A stretch of DNA of 64,000 nt, taken from Avena insularis. Its lineage: Eukaryota; Streptophyta; Magnoliopsida; Poales; Poaceae. The number at the start of each line of letters is the position of its first letter. The stretch's first letter is position 1. The notes beneath the pieces were generated by a model. The model made no database searches. It had not been told where the DNA came from and saw only the letters and a list, made by a program, of their open reading frames with translations. The DNA lies in NCBI GenBank assembly GCA_023614405.1, contig CM042692.1, forward strand, positions 120,025,503 through 120,089,502, given 5' to 3'. The translations under genes and the position numbers were made by a program. Positions 51,301 through 62,278 of the stretch are shown here, in pieces.

Positions 51301-51855
51301 GCGGATTTCGGTGAATGCATTATTTGTCACCCCTCTAACAATTATCAACTATCTTTAGCTTTCCTTTTCTTTTAGGGAATATAGTTTGGGATATAGTTTT
51401 GGTAATTTGAAACGGCCCAAAAGTGGTATAATTTTGGTATAAACATGAGGAATACATATTTGCGGATTTCGGTGAATGCATTATTGTCACCCCTCTAACA
51501 ATTATCAACTATCTTTAGTTTTCCTTTTCTTTTAGGGAATATAGTTTGGGATATAGTTTTGGTAATTTGAAACGGCCCAAAAGTAGTATAATTTTGGTAT
51601 AAACATGAGGCATACATATTTGCGGATTTCGGTGAATGCGTTATTGTCACCCCTCTAACAATTATCAACTATCTTTAGCTTTCCTTTTCTTTTAGGGAAT
51701 ATAGTTGGGAATATAGTTTTGTTAATTTTGGTAGAAACATGAGACATACATATTTGGCATATTTGGGGGATTTCGGTGAATGGATTATTTGTCACCCCTC
51801 TAACAATTATCAACTTTCTTTAGCATTCCAATATAGTTGGTAATTTCGGTGAATG
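51301..51855. repeat. About 160-bp tandem repeat, three and a half copies
   Basis: Units beginning GCGGATTTCGGTGAATGCA start at 51301, 51462, 51622 and (shortened and altered) 51766. Adjacent units are nearly identical, for example in ATTATCAACTATCTTTAG and GAAACGGCCCAAAAGT. The repeats lie between the two captured pieces. Internal decay increases toward the last unit. Confidence 0.88.
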
Positions 51856-51972
51856 CACACACTAACTATGAAAACAACTACAAGTACATGTAACTGAATA
51901 ATGGATTTGTAACAAGGTATCCCTTGTAACAACTTCTAGCGCACAGTGAGCAATGATAAGAACGATCACAAT

Positions 51973-52085
51973 TATACAATGTAAAAAACAACCAGCCATC
52001 GATTAGCTTGCTTCTTCAATTCGATCAGCTGCCTTAATCGCTTGTTCATTTTCTTTAGTTCTCCTTCACTTCCACCAGTCCTGCA
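51973..52085 (-). pseudogene. Coiled-coil tail of the GRF-like gene piece
   Basis: The minus-strand frame ending at TAA 51973-51975 reads GELKKMNKRLRQLIELKKQ, a basic coiled-coil. In grass GRF-type zinc-finger proteins a very similar tail follows the GRF domain, as I recall. It is in a different frame from the open frame covering 52066-52287, so an exon or a frame change separates them. Confidence 0.45.
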
Positions 52086-52328
52086 TTGGGAGCATTAGGC
52101 ATAATCGAACGGCTCTCTCCGCCGCATTCTCTATAGCAAGTCCCTCCCAAATTGCGCCCCAATAGCGCCCAATTGATTCCTGCAATTGAAGCCTCGAACA
52201 TAATATCGATCCACCAAATGCCTGCATTTCTTCAGGATCTAAAAACAACAACGTGAACCCCAAATCCCAAATTCGAGGGAATAACAAGAAAATCGAGAGA
52301 AAACAGAGAAATTGGAGAGAGATCTAAC

Positions 52329-52514
52329 CTTATCCCCCTCTCTATATGGCAAGCTCTCGCATGCAAGGAACTCACGTCCATGGTTGCTGTTGTCGTCCGT
52401 CTTACAGATCGACCGCTTCCGAGGCTCCTGGCGTGGGCAGTCAGGGCATCTTGTCAAAGGCACGGGTCCATACTGCGGCCATGAAGAACGGGAGGTCGAA
52501 GAGAAACTAGACAT
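52329..52514 (-). pseudogene. Captured GRF-type zinc-finger-like exon
   Basis: From ATG 52514 a 62-codon exon reads to a good donor (GATAAG/GTTAGA) at 52329. It contains WPQYGPVPLTRCPDCPRQ, then an NHGREFLACES stretch. CPDC plus G-R-x-F plus a later Cys is the pattern of GRF zinc fingers, small nucleic-acid-binding domains common in grass proteins. The expected third part (CxHFxW region) is missing from the next open stretch (52066-52287), so the gene seems truncated or rearranged. The short start was chosen because upstream sequence on this frame lies in the inverted repeat and looks non-coding. Captured host gene is inference. Alternatively this is a gene kind that belongs to these transposons. 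Confidence 0.55.
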
Positions 52515-52741
52515 CACCCGCCTGCCGGAGAAGGGCTGCCGCTGGCAGAGAAGAAGAACAATGGGGCGCGGGGAAAGAAAGGGGAAGCAATGGCACGGGC
52601 ACGGGCGCGGGGCTAGCTCAGGCTCCCATTTTGCAATGGTCACCTGGGTAAGATGTGGGTCCGACGAGCTAACGTGGACAAGTTGTGGGTCCCACGATGA
52701 TCTGGATAAGTGGAGACGTGTCCACTGCGGGGCACCAACAG

Positions 52742-52906
52742 CGGCCCCACTTGCCAGCACCAACCAACGTCAACTAAACGGGAATCCTCCGTCTGAGCTC
52801 CTTCTGCGGGTTTCAGACAAGGGATTGGGGAAAACTGAGGAAAAACTAAGGAGCTGGGGAAAACTGAGTACAACTAAGGACCTGAGGGCACGGAAATAGA
52901 AAGCCC
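52742..52906 (-). repeat. Right terminal inverted repeat of the Mutator-like transposon
   Basis: The inverted partner of 48761-48925. It ends GGAAATAGAAAGCCC, followed by the 9-bp duplication. Confidence 0.85.
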
Positions 52907-54832
52907 TATAAAAATAGGGATAGGATAGGGGTCACACATCAAGGTCCGAAGATCTTGGGGTTCCGAGGGTTCGATGGGGTTCGGGCTTGGCGAGATCGGT
53001 CTTCAGAGTCTCGACCATCGGATCCGCACCGAAGCACTTGTCGTTTCGGGAAGAAGAGCTTGGTTGTCGTTGGGTTCAGACTTCGCCTCCGGGAACGGGG
53101 TCTTAGCGTCCGCGAAGGAGAGCATGAAGCCGATGCCGAGGTTTGGATCCGGGAAGGCGATCTTGTCGTTCGGGCCCCGGGTCGGAGAACTTGCCGTCCA
53201 AGGGATCGGTCTTCATAGCCGAAAATAAGATCATGGCGTCCGGGTCGAAGATCTTGTCGGTTGTTCTCCTAGCGGGGATCGGGTTCGGATTCTTGCAACG
53301 ATTCATCGGGTGGCTTCCTCGTCAGCTGGTCCTTTAGGGAACACCACCATCTTCATGTCACGCATCACCAGATCGGAGAGTCGAGCACCTAGCCAAGCAT
53401 TCAGGAGGCAGCCGAGTAGCAGCAAACATAAGGCATCTCGATCTGATTCCCTGGTACAGGTGGGCCCTATCAGGTAGAGGCACAAACAACTAAGTGAGAT
53501 CACAACCCCAAAAAAATGGTGCCTTCCTAGGGAGGTAGACACGAGGCAGCAGGTCGTCCGCGGCAGCTCGCGTGGGGCTGGGCGAAACGCGCAGGACGGC
53601 GGTGACCGGCACGTCCGGGGAACTGCGACACCACGCGACGGCGAGGAAAGCCAGCAAGGTCGGCGGAGCCGGTGCGGGGCTCTGGACGGCATGAGGAGGC
53701 GGCTCCACGCGAGGAGGCGGGGCGGTGAGCGGCGCGACCTGGGGAGGAAGGTTGGGGGAAGAGAGGCGGCGGGTGGCTCTCTGGCGGCGGCAGCTCGCGC
53801 GGAGGACGAGGACACACAGTGGGCTCGAGCGGCCAGGGTAGGAGCGCAGAAGCAGAGTCTTGAGGGGGCTCGCCGGCTAGGAGGAAGACAGCGGCGCTAG
53901 CAAGCAGGGTCGCAGAGGAGGGGAGATCCTTGGTACGGCCAGGCCGGAGGACGGCAAACGGCGGGCATCGGCGACGGGCGCAGGCAGGCAAGCAGTGGTG
54001 AGCCTGGCAAAAGCGGCGACTCACTGCGAAGGGAGAGGCTGATGTGGGAGGGGCCGGAGGTGATGGGGACGATGCCGGCGAGGTCCAAGCGGTGGCGGCT
54101 ACTGACAGGGTAGAAGCGAGCGAGCGGGGTCAGGGTGGGGGTCGCGCACAGAGGAGAGAGATGGGGATCGCGGGGCGTCGGGGAGAGAAGAGCGGGACGA
54201 GCGAGGAGGTGGGCCAGGGTGGTTGTCGGCAGGTGGAGGTTGGGAGGTGTGTAGCGCGTGACTCGGGGTGGGTTGCGCGTGTGGTTGGTTGGCGGGGTGG
54301 GGAGTGCGATGTGGCCAAGGTGTGGGGTGGTGTCGGTAGCGGGCTGAAGGGTGGGGCCAGGTGCGGGAGCGGGGTGGCAGGTGCGGGTGGGTTCTGGCGG
54401 TGGGGTGGAGAGATTGGGGCATGTGGTGGTTGGTCTAGTTTAGGGTTAGGGGTTGGGTAGGATTAGACTAGGTTTTGGTTAGTTTGGACCGGGTAGTAGG
54501 CTGCTGGCTTGCTGGGCTTTTGGCCTGGCAGGCTGGCGGCCTCCCCGGTAAAACATTTTTATTTAACTTTTATTTTAAAAATACTTTTGCAATTAATTTT
54601 TAGGCAAATAAAAGACCCGGGCGAGAGACTGGGGTTTTGATTTGAAATAAAGACGGGGAATATGTAGAAATCAAAGTAGGCTTTTAGAAAATAGTTTTAG
54701 ACAAACAGATGCATGATGATGACGATGCTCAAATGCAATGTGGCATGATTACATGAGCATGCGGTCATGATGATGCAATGCATAAAACATCGTGATTTTC
54801 TAGTAGTGGTTTTAGCGGGATGCCACAAACGG

Positions 54833-55858
54833 GCATGTCTGCGGTGTTCCTGGGGTCGTGGCGACGCGGTGGGCGCGGGCTTTGGTCGAGGGGCGGCATG
54901 TGCACGCGTATCAGGCGTGGCGCTCTGGTGCGTGCTCTGCATGGCGCAGACACTCAGTGCGCGATGCTCAGCTGGTGGTCCACGGGTTGGCCTGGCTCGG
55001 GGAGGGGACAGAGAGTGGCGGTGAGGTCTTGGCTAGCTCGTAGACATGGTGAGAGAGAGAGGGGCGGTCTGCTGCGGCGGTTGCAAGGTTTGGCCGGCGG
55101 CATGGGCTCGGGTTGGCATGGCATTGCTGCTAGGGGGTAGGGGATGGGTGTTTAGGGCCTGGTTAGATCAATGGGGGATAGAGGGATTAAATGGAGATCA
55201 ATTGGGGGCAAAACCTTATGCAAAACAGTGAGCTAGGTTTAGAGTTAGATTCTTGACTGCCATGTGTTTGTAAAAATTGCCGCAAGAAAAATACTTTTGA
55301 ATTTTGAAAAGATTTTTGGTGAGTGTGTTAGTAATAAGCTTGAGACTCTGTGGGTGCTTGGGTTTTGAAATTTGAGCTCATTTGAGTGGTTTTTGAAATA
55401 ATGGGATCTTCCCATATGAACTAGATTCAATTTTCAAATGCCATTTAAAAATAGTGTTTGAATGTTTTTGGCAGATCACAAAGTGGGCCTTGGTACAACA
55501 TTATGTGTACTAGCAAGGGGTGCAAAGATCCACATTTGTCTCTGTTAGGTTTTGAGTACTAGGAATAGCCAAAGTAGGTATGTTGATTAAAATGGCACAA
55601 ATGACCATTCTCTTCTTTTATTCATTTTGATTTGTTTTTCTTTGGGATTTGTTTGGGAATGATCTAGATGATGTTTATTTCACCTAGGAATCATTTTACA
55701 AGCAATGGATCACTTAATCATGGCAATTCAAATCAACTCCTATTTAAATGCACACACATATGAATGCTTTAATATTTTTAATTGGAAAAGTTTTTGTTAA
55801 CCCTAATTTTGATGATTTGGGTCTTAATAACCTTGGATTAAAGTTTTGGGATGTTACA
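54833..55858 (-). repeat. 5' LTR of the Gypsy element, right part
   Basis: Resumes at the AACGG duplication and matches 31558-32583 through to GGATGTTACA. Together with 38395-41309 it makes a 3.94-kb LTR. Confidence 0.92.
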
Positions 55859-55863
55859 GTGTT

Positions 55864-55911
55864 CCAAAAAGGTATGACTGAAGAAGTAACTACATGGCTC
55901 AAAGCATTAAT
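55864..55911 (-). pseudogene. gag: Element X gag, upstream fragment
   Basis: 48 bases of gag between the Gypsy element and the Angela-like element. The minus-strand reading ends ...SSVIPFW and is in register with THELW at 28652 once the Gypsy element and one target copy are taken out. The rest lies beyond the right edge. Confidence 0.55.
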
Positions 55912-57241
55912 TGTTGGAGATATGCCCTAGAGGCAATAATAAATGTAGTTATTATTATATATCTTTGTGTTTATGATAAATGTTTACATTCATGCTATAA
56001 TAGTATTAACAAGGAAACCATTAATACTTGTGTGATTTGTAAACTTAATTTGAAGTCCCTAGTATAGCCTCTATACTTCACTAGCTTGTTGGTTGATTGA
56101 TGATTGTGGTTTCCCTATCATGAACATTGAGATGTTATCAACAACAAGATCATATCATTAGGAGAATGATATGGTGGACATACTCCTATAGATAAGCGTA
56201 GCATAAAGATCAAGTCATTTCAATAGTTCAATTGCTATATGCTTTCTGATACATAGTAACCTAATTCCTTCGACCATGAGATCATGCATATCACCTTTAC
56301 TGGATGGATGCTTTGATGTCATCAAACACCACACCGTAACAGGGTGGCTATAAAGGTGGCATTGAGTGTTCGGAAAGTATTGGTTGAAACACATGGATCA
56401 AGAGTGGGATTTGTCCATCCACATGACGGATAGATATTCTCTGGGCCCTCTCGGTGAAATGTCATCCAATTAGCTTGCAAGCATGTGACTGGCTCACAAG
56501 GGATCACATATCACGGGAACGAGAAAAGAGTACTTATCAGTAACGAGGATGAACTAGGTATGCAGAGATACCAACGATCATAACCTCGGATAAGTAACAT
56601 ATCGTGAGACAAAGGGACATTGGTATCGTATGTAAGTGGTTCATTCGATCGCAAAGTAATCGTAGAAATATGTGGGAGCCATATGAATTTCCAGATTCCT
56701 CTATTGGTTATTGTTCGGAGAAGTGTCTCGATCATGTCCGCATAATTCACGAACCGTAGGGAGACACACTTAAGGATTCGACGTTGTTTGAGTAGTTATG
56801 GTATTATGAGAAAGAGACCGAATGTTGTTCGGAGTCTCGGATGGGATCCGGATATCACGAGGAGATCCGGAATGGTCCGGAGAATAAGATTCATATAAGG
56901 AAAGTCCTGCTGAGTTGGGGAATGGTTCCGTGTTTTCATCGGGAACATTCTAGAAGGTCTGAATGTCCCAAGACCGGAGGGGAAGGGTACATGAATGTGT
57001 CATTACATATTGGAATGATTGCATCATGTACTAGGTGTTCTTGCTGTCCAAAATAAAGGGTTTATTTAAATCCTAAATTGAAAAGTCAAACGGCTAGTTT
57101 GAAAGTCAAACGGCAATTTTGGGAAGTGGGAAAGGAGGAGGATTGGTGGAGGCCGAGTTGGAGGAATTCCTCCCTTGGCCGGGCGACCTCTCAAGGCCGA
57201 GTTGGGGAGGAACTCCTCCCTTGGCCGGCCAGCCTCCCACC

Positions 57242-57249
57242 TATATAAG
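57242..57249 (+). promoter_or_regulatory. TATA box of the Angela-like element
   Basis: TATATAAG after CTCCCACC. This is the same position as TATAAAG in the solo LTR. Confidence 0.6.
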
Positions 57250-57616
57250 GAGGGCAGGGCTCCTCCTAGCACACACAAGTTTCCTATCCTCTAAACTAAA
57301 CCCTAGATCTAGACCCGGGTTTAGAGCTATTTCGGTTTAGAGCCTTCTAATTGGTTTAGAGCCCTCTAATTGGTGTGTCTAATTACTAGACCACTAATAG
57401 CCTCTCTCATAAGCTCCACCATACTGCACCGCTTAAGGTGAAGCCTCAGGGATTTCCCTCTACCTCCGGTACCACGCCAGGCTGCCTAGGAATCACAAGG
57501 AGAGTGCTACAACCTCCGCTGCCCGCTGAACAAGGGAGAGGAAGGTCTTCGTCAGTACCGAACGTGTGACCGATCAAGGGAGCATCAAGGAACGCTACCT
57601 GGAAGGATCGCTCACG

Positions 57617-57670
57617 CGATCTTGAGATCGGAAAGAGTACGACTACATCACCCACGAGAATCGCTCTCGT
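57617..57670 (+). promoter_or_regulatory. R-region paired hairpins, Angela-like 5' LTR
   Basis: CGATCTTGAGATCG at 57617-57630 and ACGAG-AATCGCT-CTCGT at 57654-57670. The stems are conserved and the loop is changed relative to the solo LTR. Confidence 0.55.
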
Positions 57671-57800
57671 TAAACACTTTGGAATCTTCGAGGGTGAGTT
57701 ATTCCATCGACTCGTTGCTGCAATCTAGTAGATAGATCTTGGCTTGTTTGTTTGTATGCGATAGAAAATTTTTGTTTTCCATGCTACGAACCCCTACAAA

Positions 57801-57812
57801 GGGTATCGAGCC
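57801..57812 (+). other. Degraded primer-binding site of the Angela-like element
   Basis: GGGTATCGAGCC, two changes from TGGTATCAGAGCC, two bases after the LTR. The position is right and the pairing is weakened. Confidence 0.6.
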
Positions 57813-58984
57813 GTGTCTATATGTAGATCTCAGACGCAGTAGAACACAATGGTCATTGTGGGCGTTGACGCTTTTATTGTAGATTGCTGTTTGTGTACTT
57901 TGCATCTTGCGGTATGTTGGGATGAAGCGGCCGGCTAACCTTACATGACATCGCTCATGAGACTTGCTCCACGCTAACATGCAACTTGTATTGCATAAGT
58001 GGCTTTATGGTGCCTGCTTTCTCCTAGCATAGTAAAGATCCAATTTACAACGGGTGATCAACAATGCTAGTATCAATGTTGTGGTTCTTGTTCGTAGTTA
58101 GAACGACACTTATTGAAAGCCCCAAACCACGTAAAATATGCAAAGAAAGTAGAAGCGCCTAACTTTGTTTTGCAGGGGTGCAAAGGATGTGATATGGCCA
58201 TGATTGTGATTATATTTGATGTATGCAATGTTCCTTATTGTAAGTTGGCAACCGCAGGAGCCATATGGTTGTCTTTAATTTCGTTAAGACCCGCGTGTCT
58301 ATTCAAAAAATTTGTAATAGATGAAGCTGGTGGACTACAACCATGAAGAAGCATCATTGACCTTGATGCTATGCCGGTGATAATGGAGATCATGTTCGTG
58401 CTTGAAGATGGAGATCGGAAGCACAAAGAAGAAAGGCCATATCATATCACATATTATGAATTGCATGTGATGTTAATCCTTTATGCATCTTGTATTGCTT
58501 AGTAGACGACGGTAGCATTATAAGATGATCCCTCATGCACATAAATTTCAAGTTCTAAAGTGTTCACCCTTAGTATGCACCGCTGCCAAAGCTTGTCGCT
58601 CAAGCACCACGTGATGATCGGGTGTCTTTGATTCCGCTGGTGAATACAACGTAAGCAAGCCAGATTTGCTTATGCGGTAGCTAAGGTTTGATCTTGACGA
58701 GCCTAGCATGTACGTGCATATGGCCTCAGGAACATGGATCGCCGAAAGGTAAAGCATGAATCATATAGTAGATATGATGAACATGATGATTGTTCGCCAT
58801 TAAAACTATATCAACTCTCGTGATGATCGGTGTTGATGTAGTGGATTTGGTTCGTGTGATCACTAAAACAATGTGAGGGATGTTGTTTTGAGTGGGAGTT
58901 CACCTAGTTTAATTTCATTAATTAATTTGAACTCAATTTGTCATAAACTTAGTCTAAACTATTGTAAATATGTTGTAGATCAAT
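57813..58984 (+). other. Leader of the Angela-like element
   Basis: About 1.2 kb before gag, rich in small open frames but with no protein-like product. Parts resemble, in inverted orientation, the leaders at 13860-14848 and 21960-22950. BARE-type elements are known to have long leaders carrying packaging signals. Confidence 0.65.
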
Positions 58985-59780
58985 GGCAGCCCCTACCATC
59001 AATTTTAATGCTGCTCTAGAGAAAGAAAAGTTGAAAACAATGGAAGCAACTTCATGGATTGGTTCCGCAATTTGAGGATTGTCCTCACAATGGTAATTTG
59101 ACCTATGTGCTGGATGCACCGCTAGGTGACCCACCTGCAGCTGATGCTACCGATGAAGTAAAGAATGTTTACCTTGCTCGGAAGAATCAGTACTCCATAG
59201 TTCAGTGTGCTATCTTGTATGGTTTAGAATCGGAGCTTGTAAAAGGTTTGAAGAGTCGACCCATATGATATTGTCGAGGATCTCAAATTAATCTTTGAGA
59301 CTCATGCGCAATTGAAAGTTATGAAGCTTCAAAAGTTCTTTAACTGCAAGATGGAAGAGGGTAGCTCCGTCAGTGAGCATGTGCTTAAGATGTCTGGGCA
59401 CGCAAATAAACTTCAAAGCTTGGGTATAGTGATTCCTAATACTTTGGGGGTTTACCGCATCCTCCAAACACTACCACCAAGTTACAAGAACTTTGTGATG
59501 AACTACAACATGCGTAACATGAACAAAGAGTTGCCAGAACTATTTGCTATGTTAAAATCTGCAGAAGTGGAGATCAAGAAAGAGCACCAAGTGTTGATGG
59601 TCAATAAGACCACCAAATTCAAGAAAGGCAAGTCTAAGCAAAAGGGACACTTCAAGAAGGGTGGTAAGAAAGCTGCCATGCCGATTTAAGAGGACCAAGG
59701 CTGGACCCAAGCCCGACATCGAGTGCTTTATCGCAAGGGAGAAGGTCATCGAAGCGGAATTGCCCAAAGTACTTGGCGGA
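58985..59780 (+). pseudogene. gag: Angela-like gag, frameshifted
   Basis: Starts MAAPTINFNAALEKEKL at ATG 58985. A frame change near 59035 is followed by NFMDWFRNLR-like sequence in another frame. The core continues at 59059-59268 and 59312-59689 (FFNCKMEEGSSVSEHV, LPPSYKNFVMNY), ending in a Lys-rich basic segment. The zinc knuckle expected near 59725-59760 is destroyed by indels. Gag would build the particle; this copy cannot make a full protein. Confidence 0.85.
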
Positions 59781-61103
59781 TTTGAAGAACGGCAACATCA
59801 AGAAGAAAGGTATATCCGATATACATGTTATTGATGTGTATCTCACTAGTATTCGTAGTAGTGCTCGGTATTTGATACCGGTTCGGTTGCTCATATTTGT
59901 AACTCAAACAGAGCTGCAGAATAAACGGAAGCTAGTGAAGAACGAGGTGACGATGCGAGGAAACGGATCAAAGGTTGATGTGATCGCGTCGGCACGCTAC
60001 CTCTTCATCTACCATCGGGATTAGTTTTATACTTAAATAATTGTTATTTGGTGCCTGCTAAGCATGAACATTATATCGGATCTTGTTTATTGCGAGACGG
60101 TTACTTGTTTAAATCCGAGAACAATGGTTGTTCGATTTATATGAGTAATATGTTTTATGCACATGCACCTTTGATAGATGGTCTATTCATATTGAATCTC
60201 GATAGTGGAAATACACATATCAACAACATTGAAGCTAAACGATTGAAATCAAGCGATAATTCGACCTATATGTGGCAATCGCTGCCTTGGTCACATTGAG
60301 TGAAGCGTATGAAGAAACTCCATTCCGATGGACTTCTTGAATCACTTGATTTTGAATCACTTGAAAGATGCGAAGCATGTCTGATGGGTAAAATGACTAA
60401 GACTCCATTTTCTGGTATGATGGAGCGAGCTACAGACTTATTGGAAATCATACATACCGATGTGTGTGGTCCAATGAGTGTAGCATCGCGCGGTGGTTAT
60501 CGTTATGTTCTTACCTTCACGGATGATTTGAGTAGATATGGGTATATCTATTTCATGAAACATAAGTCCAAAACTTTCGAGAAGTTTAAGGAGTTTCAAA
60601 GTGAGGTAGAGAATCAAAGAAACAAGAAGATTAAATTTCTACGTTCTGATCGTGGAGGTGAATATCTAAGTTACGAGTTTGGCGAGCATTTGAAGAAATG
60701 TGGAATACTTTCGCAGTTGACACCGCCGGGAACACCACAGCGTAATGGTGTGTCTGAACGTCGTAATCGAACTCTCTTAGATATGGTTCGTTCTATGATG
60801 TCACTTACAGATTTACCGCTATCATTTTGGGGTTATGCATTAGAAACAGCCGAATTCACTTTAAATAGGGCACCGTCTAAATCCGTTGAAACGACACCAT
60901 ATGAATTATGGTTTGGGAAGAAACCTAAATTGTCGTTCCTTAAAGTTTGGGGATGCGAAGCCTATGTAAAGAAGTTACAACGGACAAGCTTGAACCCAAA
61001 GCGAAAAATGCGCCTTCATAGGATACCAAGGAAACTATTGGGTATACCTTCTATCATAGATCCGAAGGCAAAATCTTCGTTGCCAAGAATGGATCCTTTC
61101 TAG
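59781..61103 (+). pseudogene. pol: Angela-like protease and integrase
   Basis: The protease active-site DTG lies at about 59874-59882 but out of frame with the flanking open stretch. A pre-integrase domain follows (60048-60299). The integrase is open from 60300 to 61103. Its zinc part has CEACLMGK. The catalytic triad is visible as Asp in IIHTDVCGP, Asp in FLRSDRGGE and Glu in GVSERRNRT, with 35 residues between the last two, as expected. A stop just before 60300 separates the pre-integrase part. Integrase joins the cDNA to the chromosome. Confidence 0.88.
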
Positions 61104-62200
61104 AGAAGGAATTTCTCTCGAAAGAAGTGACTGGAAGGAAAGTAAAACTCGACGAGGTTGTCAAACCTTCTCTCGAAATTGCGAGTAGCGCAGCACCGGA
61201 AGAAGTTCCTGTGGTACCTGCACCAATAAGAGAGGAAGCTAATGATGATGATCATGAAACTTCGGTTGAAGTTGCTACAGAGCCTTGGAGGTCAATGAGA
61301 ACTCGTACACCTGCATTGGTATGATTCCGTTATGAATGTCATGTTGGTGGACAACACCGATGACCCCGAGACATATGAGGAAGCGAAGATGAGCCCAGAT
61401 TCCAATAAATGGCAAGAAGCCATGAAATCCGAGATTGGATCCATGTACGAAAACCAAGTATGGACTTTGGTGGACTTACCGGATGGCCGGAAGGCTGTCG
61501 AGAACAAATGGATTTTCAAGAAGAAAACAGATGCTGATGGTAATGTTACTGTCTATAAAGCTCGACTTGTCGCAAAAGGGTTTCGACAAATTCAAGGAGT
61601 TGACTACGATGAGACTTTCTCACCAGTAGCGAAGCTAAAGTCTGTGAGGATTATGTTAGCAATCGCTGCATATTATGATTATGAGATATGGCAGATGGAT
61701 GTCAAACAGCATTCCTCAATGGAGACATTGATGAAGAGTTGTATATGATGCAACCCAAAGGTTTTGTCGATCCTAAAGATGCTAACAAGGTATGCAAGCT
61801 TCAACGGTCCATCTATGGATTGAAGCAAGCATCCCGAAGTTGGAATCAACATTTTGATAAGGTAATCAAAAGTTTTGGTTTTATACAAACTTATGGAGAA
61901 GCTTGTATTTACAAGAAAGTGAGTGGGAGCTCTGTAGCATTCTTAATACTGTATGTGGATGACATATTGTTGATTGGGAATGATGTAGACCTTCTTAATA
62001 GTGTCAAAGAGTATTTGAATAATAGTTTTTCAATGAAGGATCTTGGTGAAGCAGCTTACATATTAGGCATAAAGATTTATAGAGATAGATCGAAACGCCA
62101 AATATCATTGTCACAAAGTACATATTTGGACAAAGTTCTAAAGAGGTTTGAATGGAAGATAGCAAGAAAGGGTTTGCCCATGTTGCTAATACGACCTTGA
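61104..62200 (+). pseudogene. pol: Angela-like reverse transcriptase
   Basis: A variable linker (61104-61330) is followed by RT. WQEAMKSEIGSM and VWTLVDLPDGRKAVENKW open the domain, and FSPVAKL follows. One base is missing near 61708, shifting the frame just after QMDVK. RT then continues in the next frame with the intact active site LYVDDILLIG (61949-61978) and FSMKDLGEAAYILG. It ends about 62200. It would copy RNA to DNA. The catalytic Asp pair is intact, unlike the Gypsy RT in this window. Confidence 0.9.
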
Positions 62201-62278
62201 GTAAAACTCAAAGTCCGACATCGGCGTAAGATAGAGAAAGGATGAGTAAGACTCTATGCCTCAGCCATAGGATCTCTA

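Larger units (their letters stand above)
48761..52906. mobile_element. Mutator-like transposon carrying two gene-like pieces
   Basis: A 4,146-bp element with a perfect 9-bp duplication TATAAAAAT (48752-48760, 52907-52915), the hallmark of Mutator insertions. The partner LTR has the empty site with a single TATAAAAAT. Terminal inverted repeats of about 165 bp begin GGGTTTTCTATTTTTGTGCC at the left and GGGCTTTCTATTTCCGTGCC at the right (reverse complement). No transposase is visible. It holds an XS-type zinc-finger-like piece (minus, 49379-49741), a GRF-type zinc-finger-like piece (minus, 52329-52514), three sets of tandem repeats, and internal TIR-like motifs near 50560-50610 and 51030-51075. 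It therefore looks like a gene-capturing, non-autonomous element. Confidence 0.88.
41310..54827 (-). mobile_element. Non-autonomous LTR element made almost wholly of LTR
   Basis: It is flanked by a perfect AACGG duplication (41305-41309, 54828-54832). LTR 41310-45572 (4.26 kb) and LTR 46402-54827 (4.27 kb after removing the transposon at 48761) enclose only 829 bases. The primer site at 46381-46398 sets the minus orientation. There is no gag or pol. It depends on proteins from another element. It shares a motif with the Gypsy LTRs and carries the same kind of primer site, so a Gypsy helper is plausible but unproved. It matches the class of large retrotransposon derivatives, though the very short interior is unusual. 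Confidence 0.9.
46402..54827 (-). repeat. 5' LTR of the non-autonomous element, interrupted
   Basis: The plus strand starts TGTAACACCCTCG and ends GATGCCACA. It is 8.4 kb long only because the 48761-52906 transposon sits in it. The conserved motif lies at 47428-47475. It aligns with 41310-45572 throughout, with scattered substitutions. Confidence 0.92.
28653..55858 (-). mobile_element. Gypsy chromovirus-like retrotransposon with nested insertions
   Basis: A minus-strand element. Its left (3') LTR is 28653-32583, its body 32584-38394, and its right (5') LTR 38395-41309 plus 54833-55858, interrupted by the 41310-54827 element. Without the insert it is about 13.7 kb with 3.9-kb LTRs. The gene order (extra ORF, gag, protease, RT, RNase H, integrase, chromodomain-like tail) is that of Gypsy chromoviruses and looks Tekay/Del-like. 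Flanks are GTGCT (28648-28652) and GTGTT (55859-55863), a 5-bp duplication with one later change. It lies within the gag of element X. Confidence 0.9.
55912..57798 (+). repeat. 5' LTR of the Angela-like element
   Basis: 1,887 bases, TGTTGGAGATATGCCC to CGAACCCCTACA. TATA box (TATATAAG) at 57242-57249 and R-region hairpins at 57617-57670. Confidence 0.93.

Noticed and set aside
52312..52899. A 195-codon plus-strand open frame in the Mutator-like element
   Set aside because: It runs antisense to the GRF-like exon and into the inverted repeat, and shows no recognisable domain.
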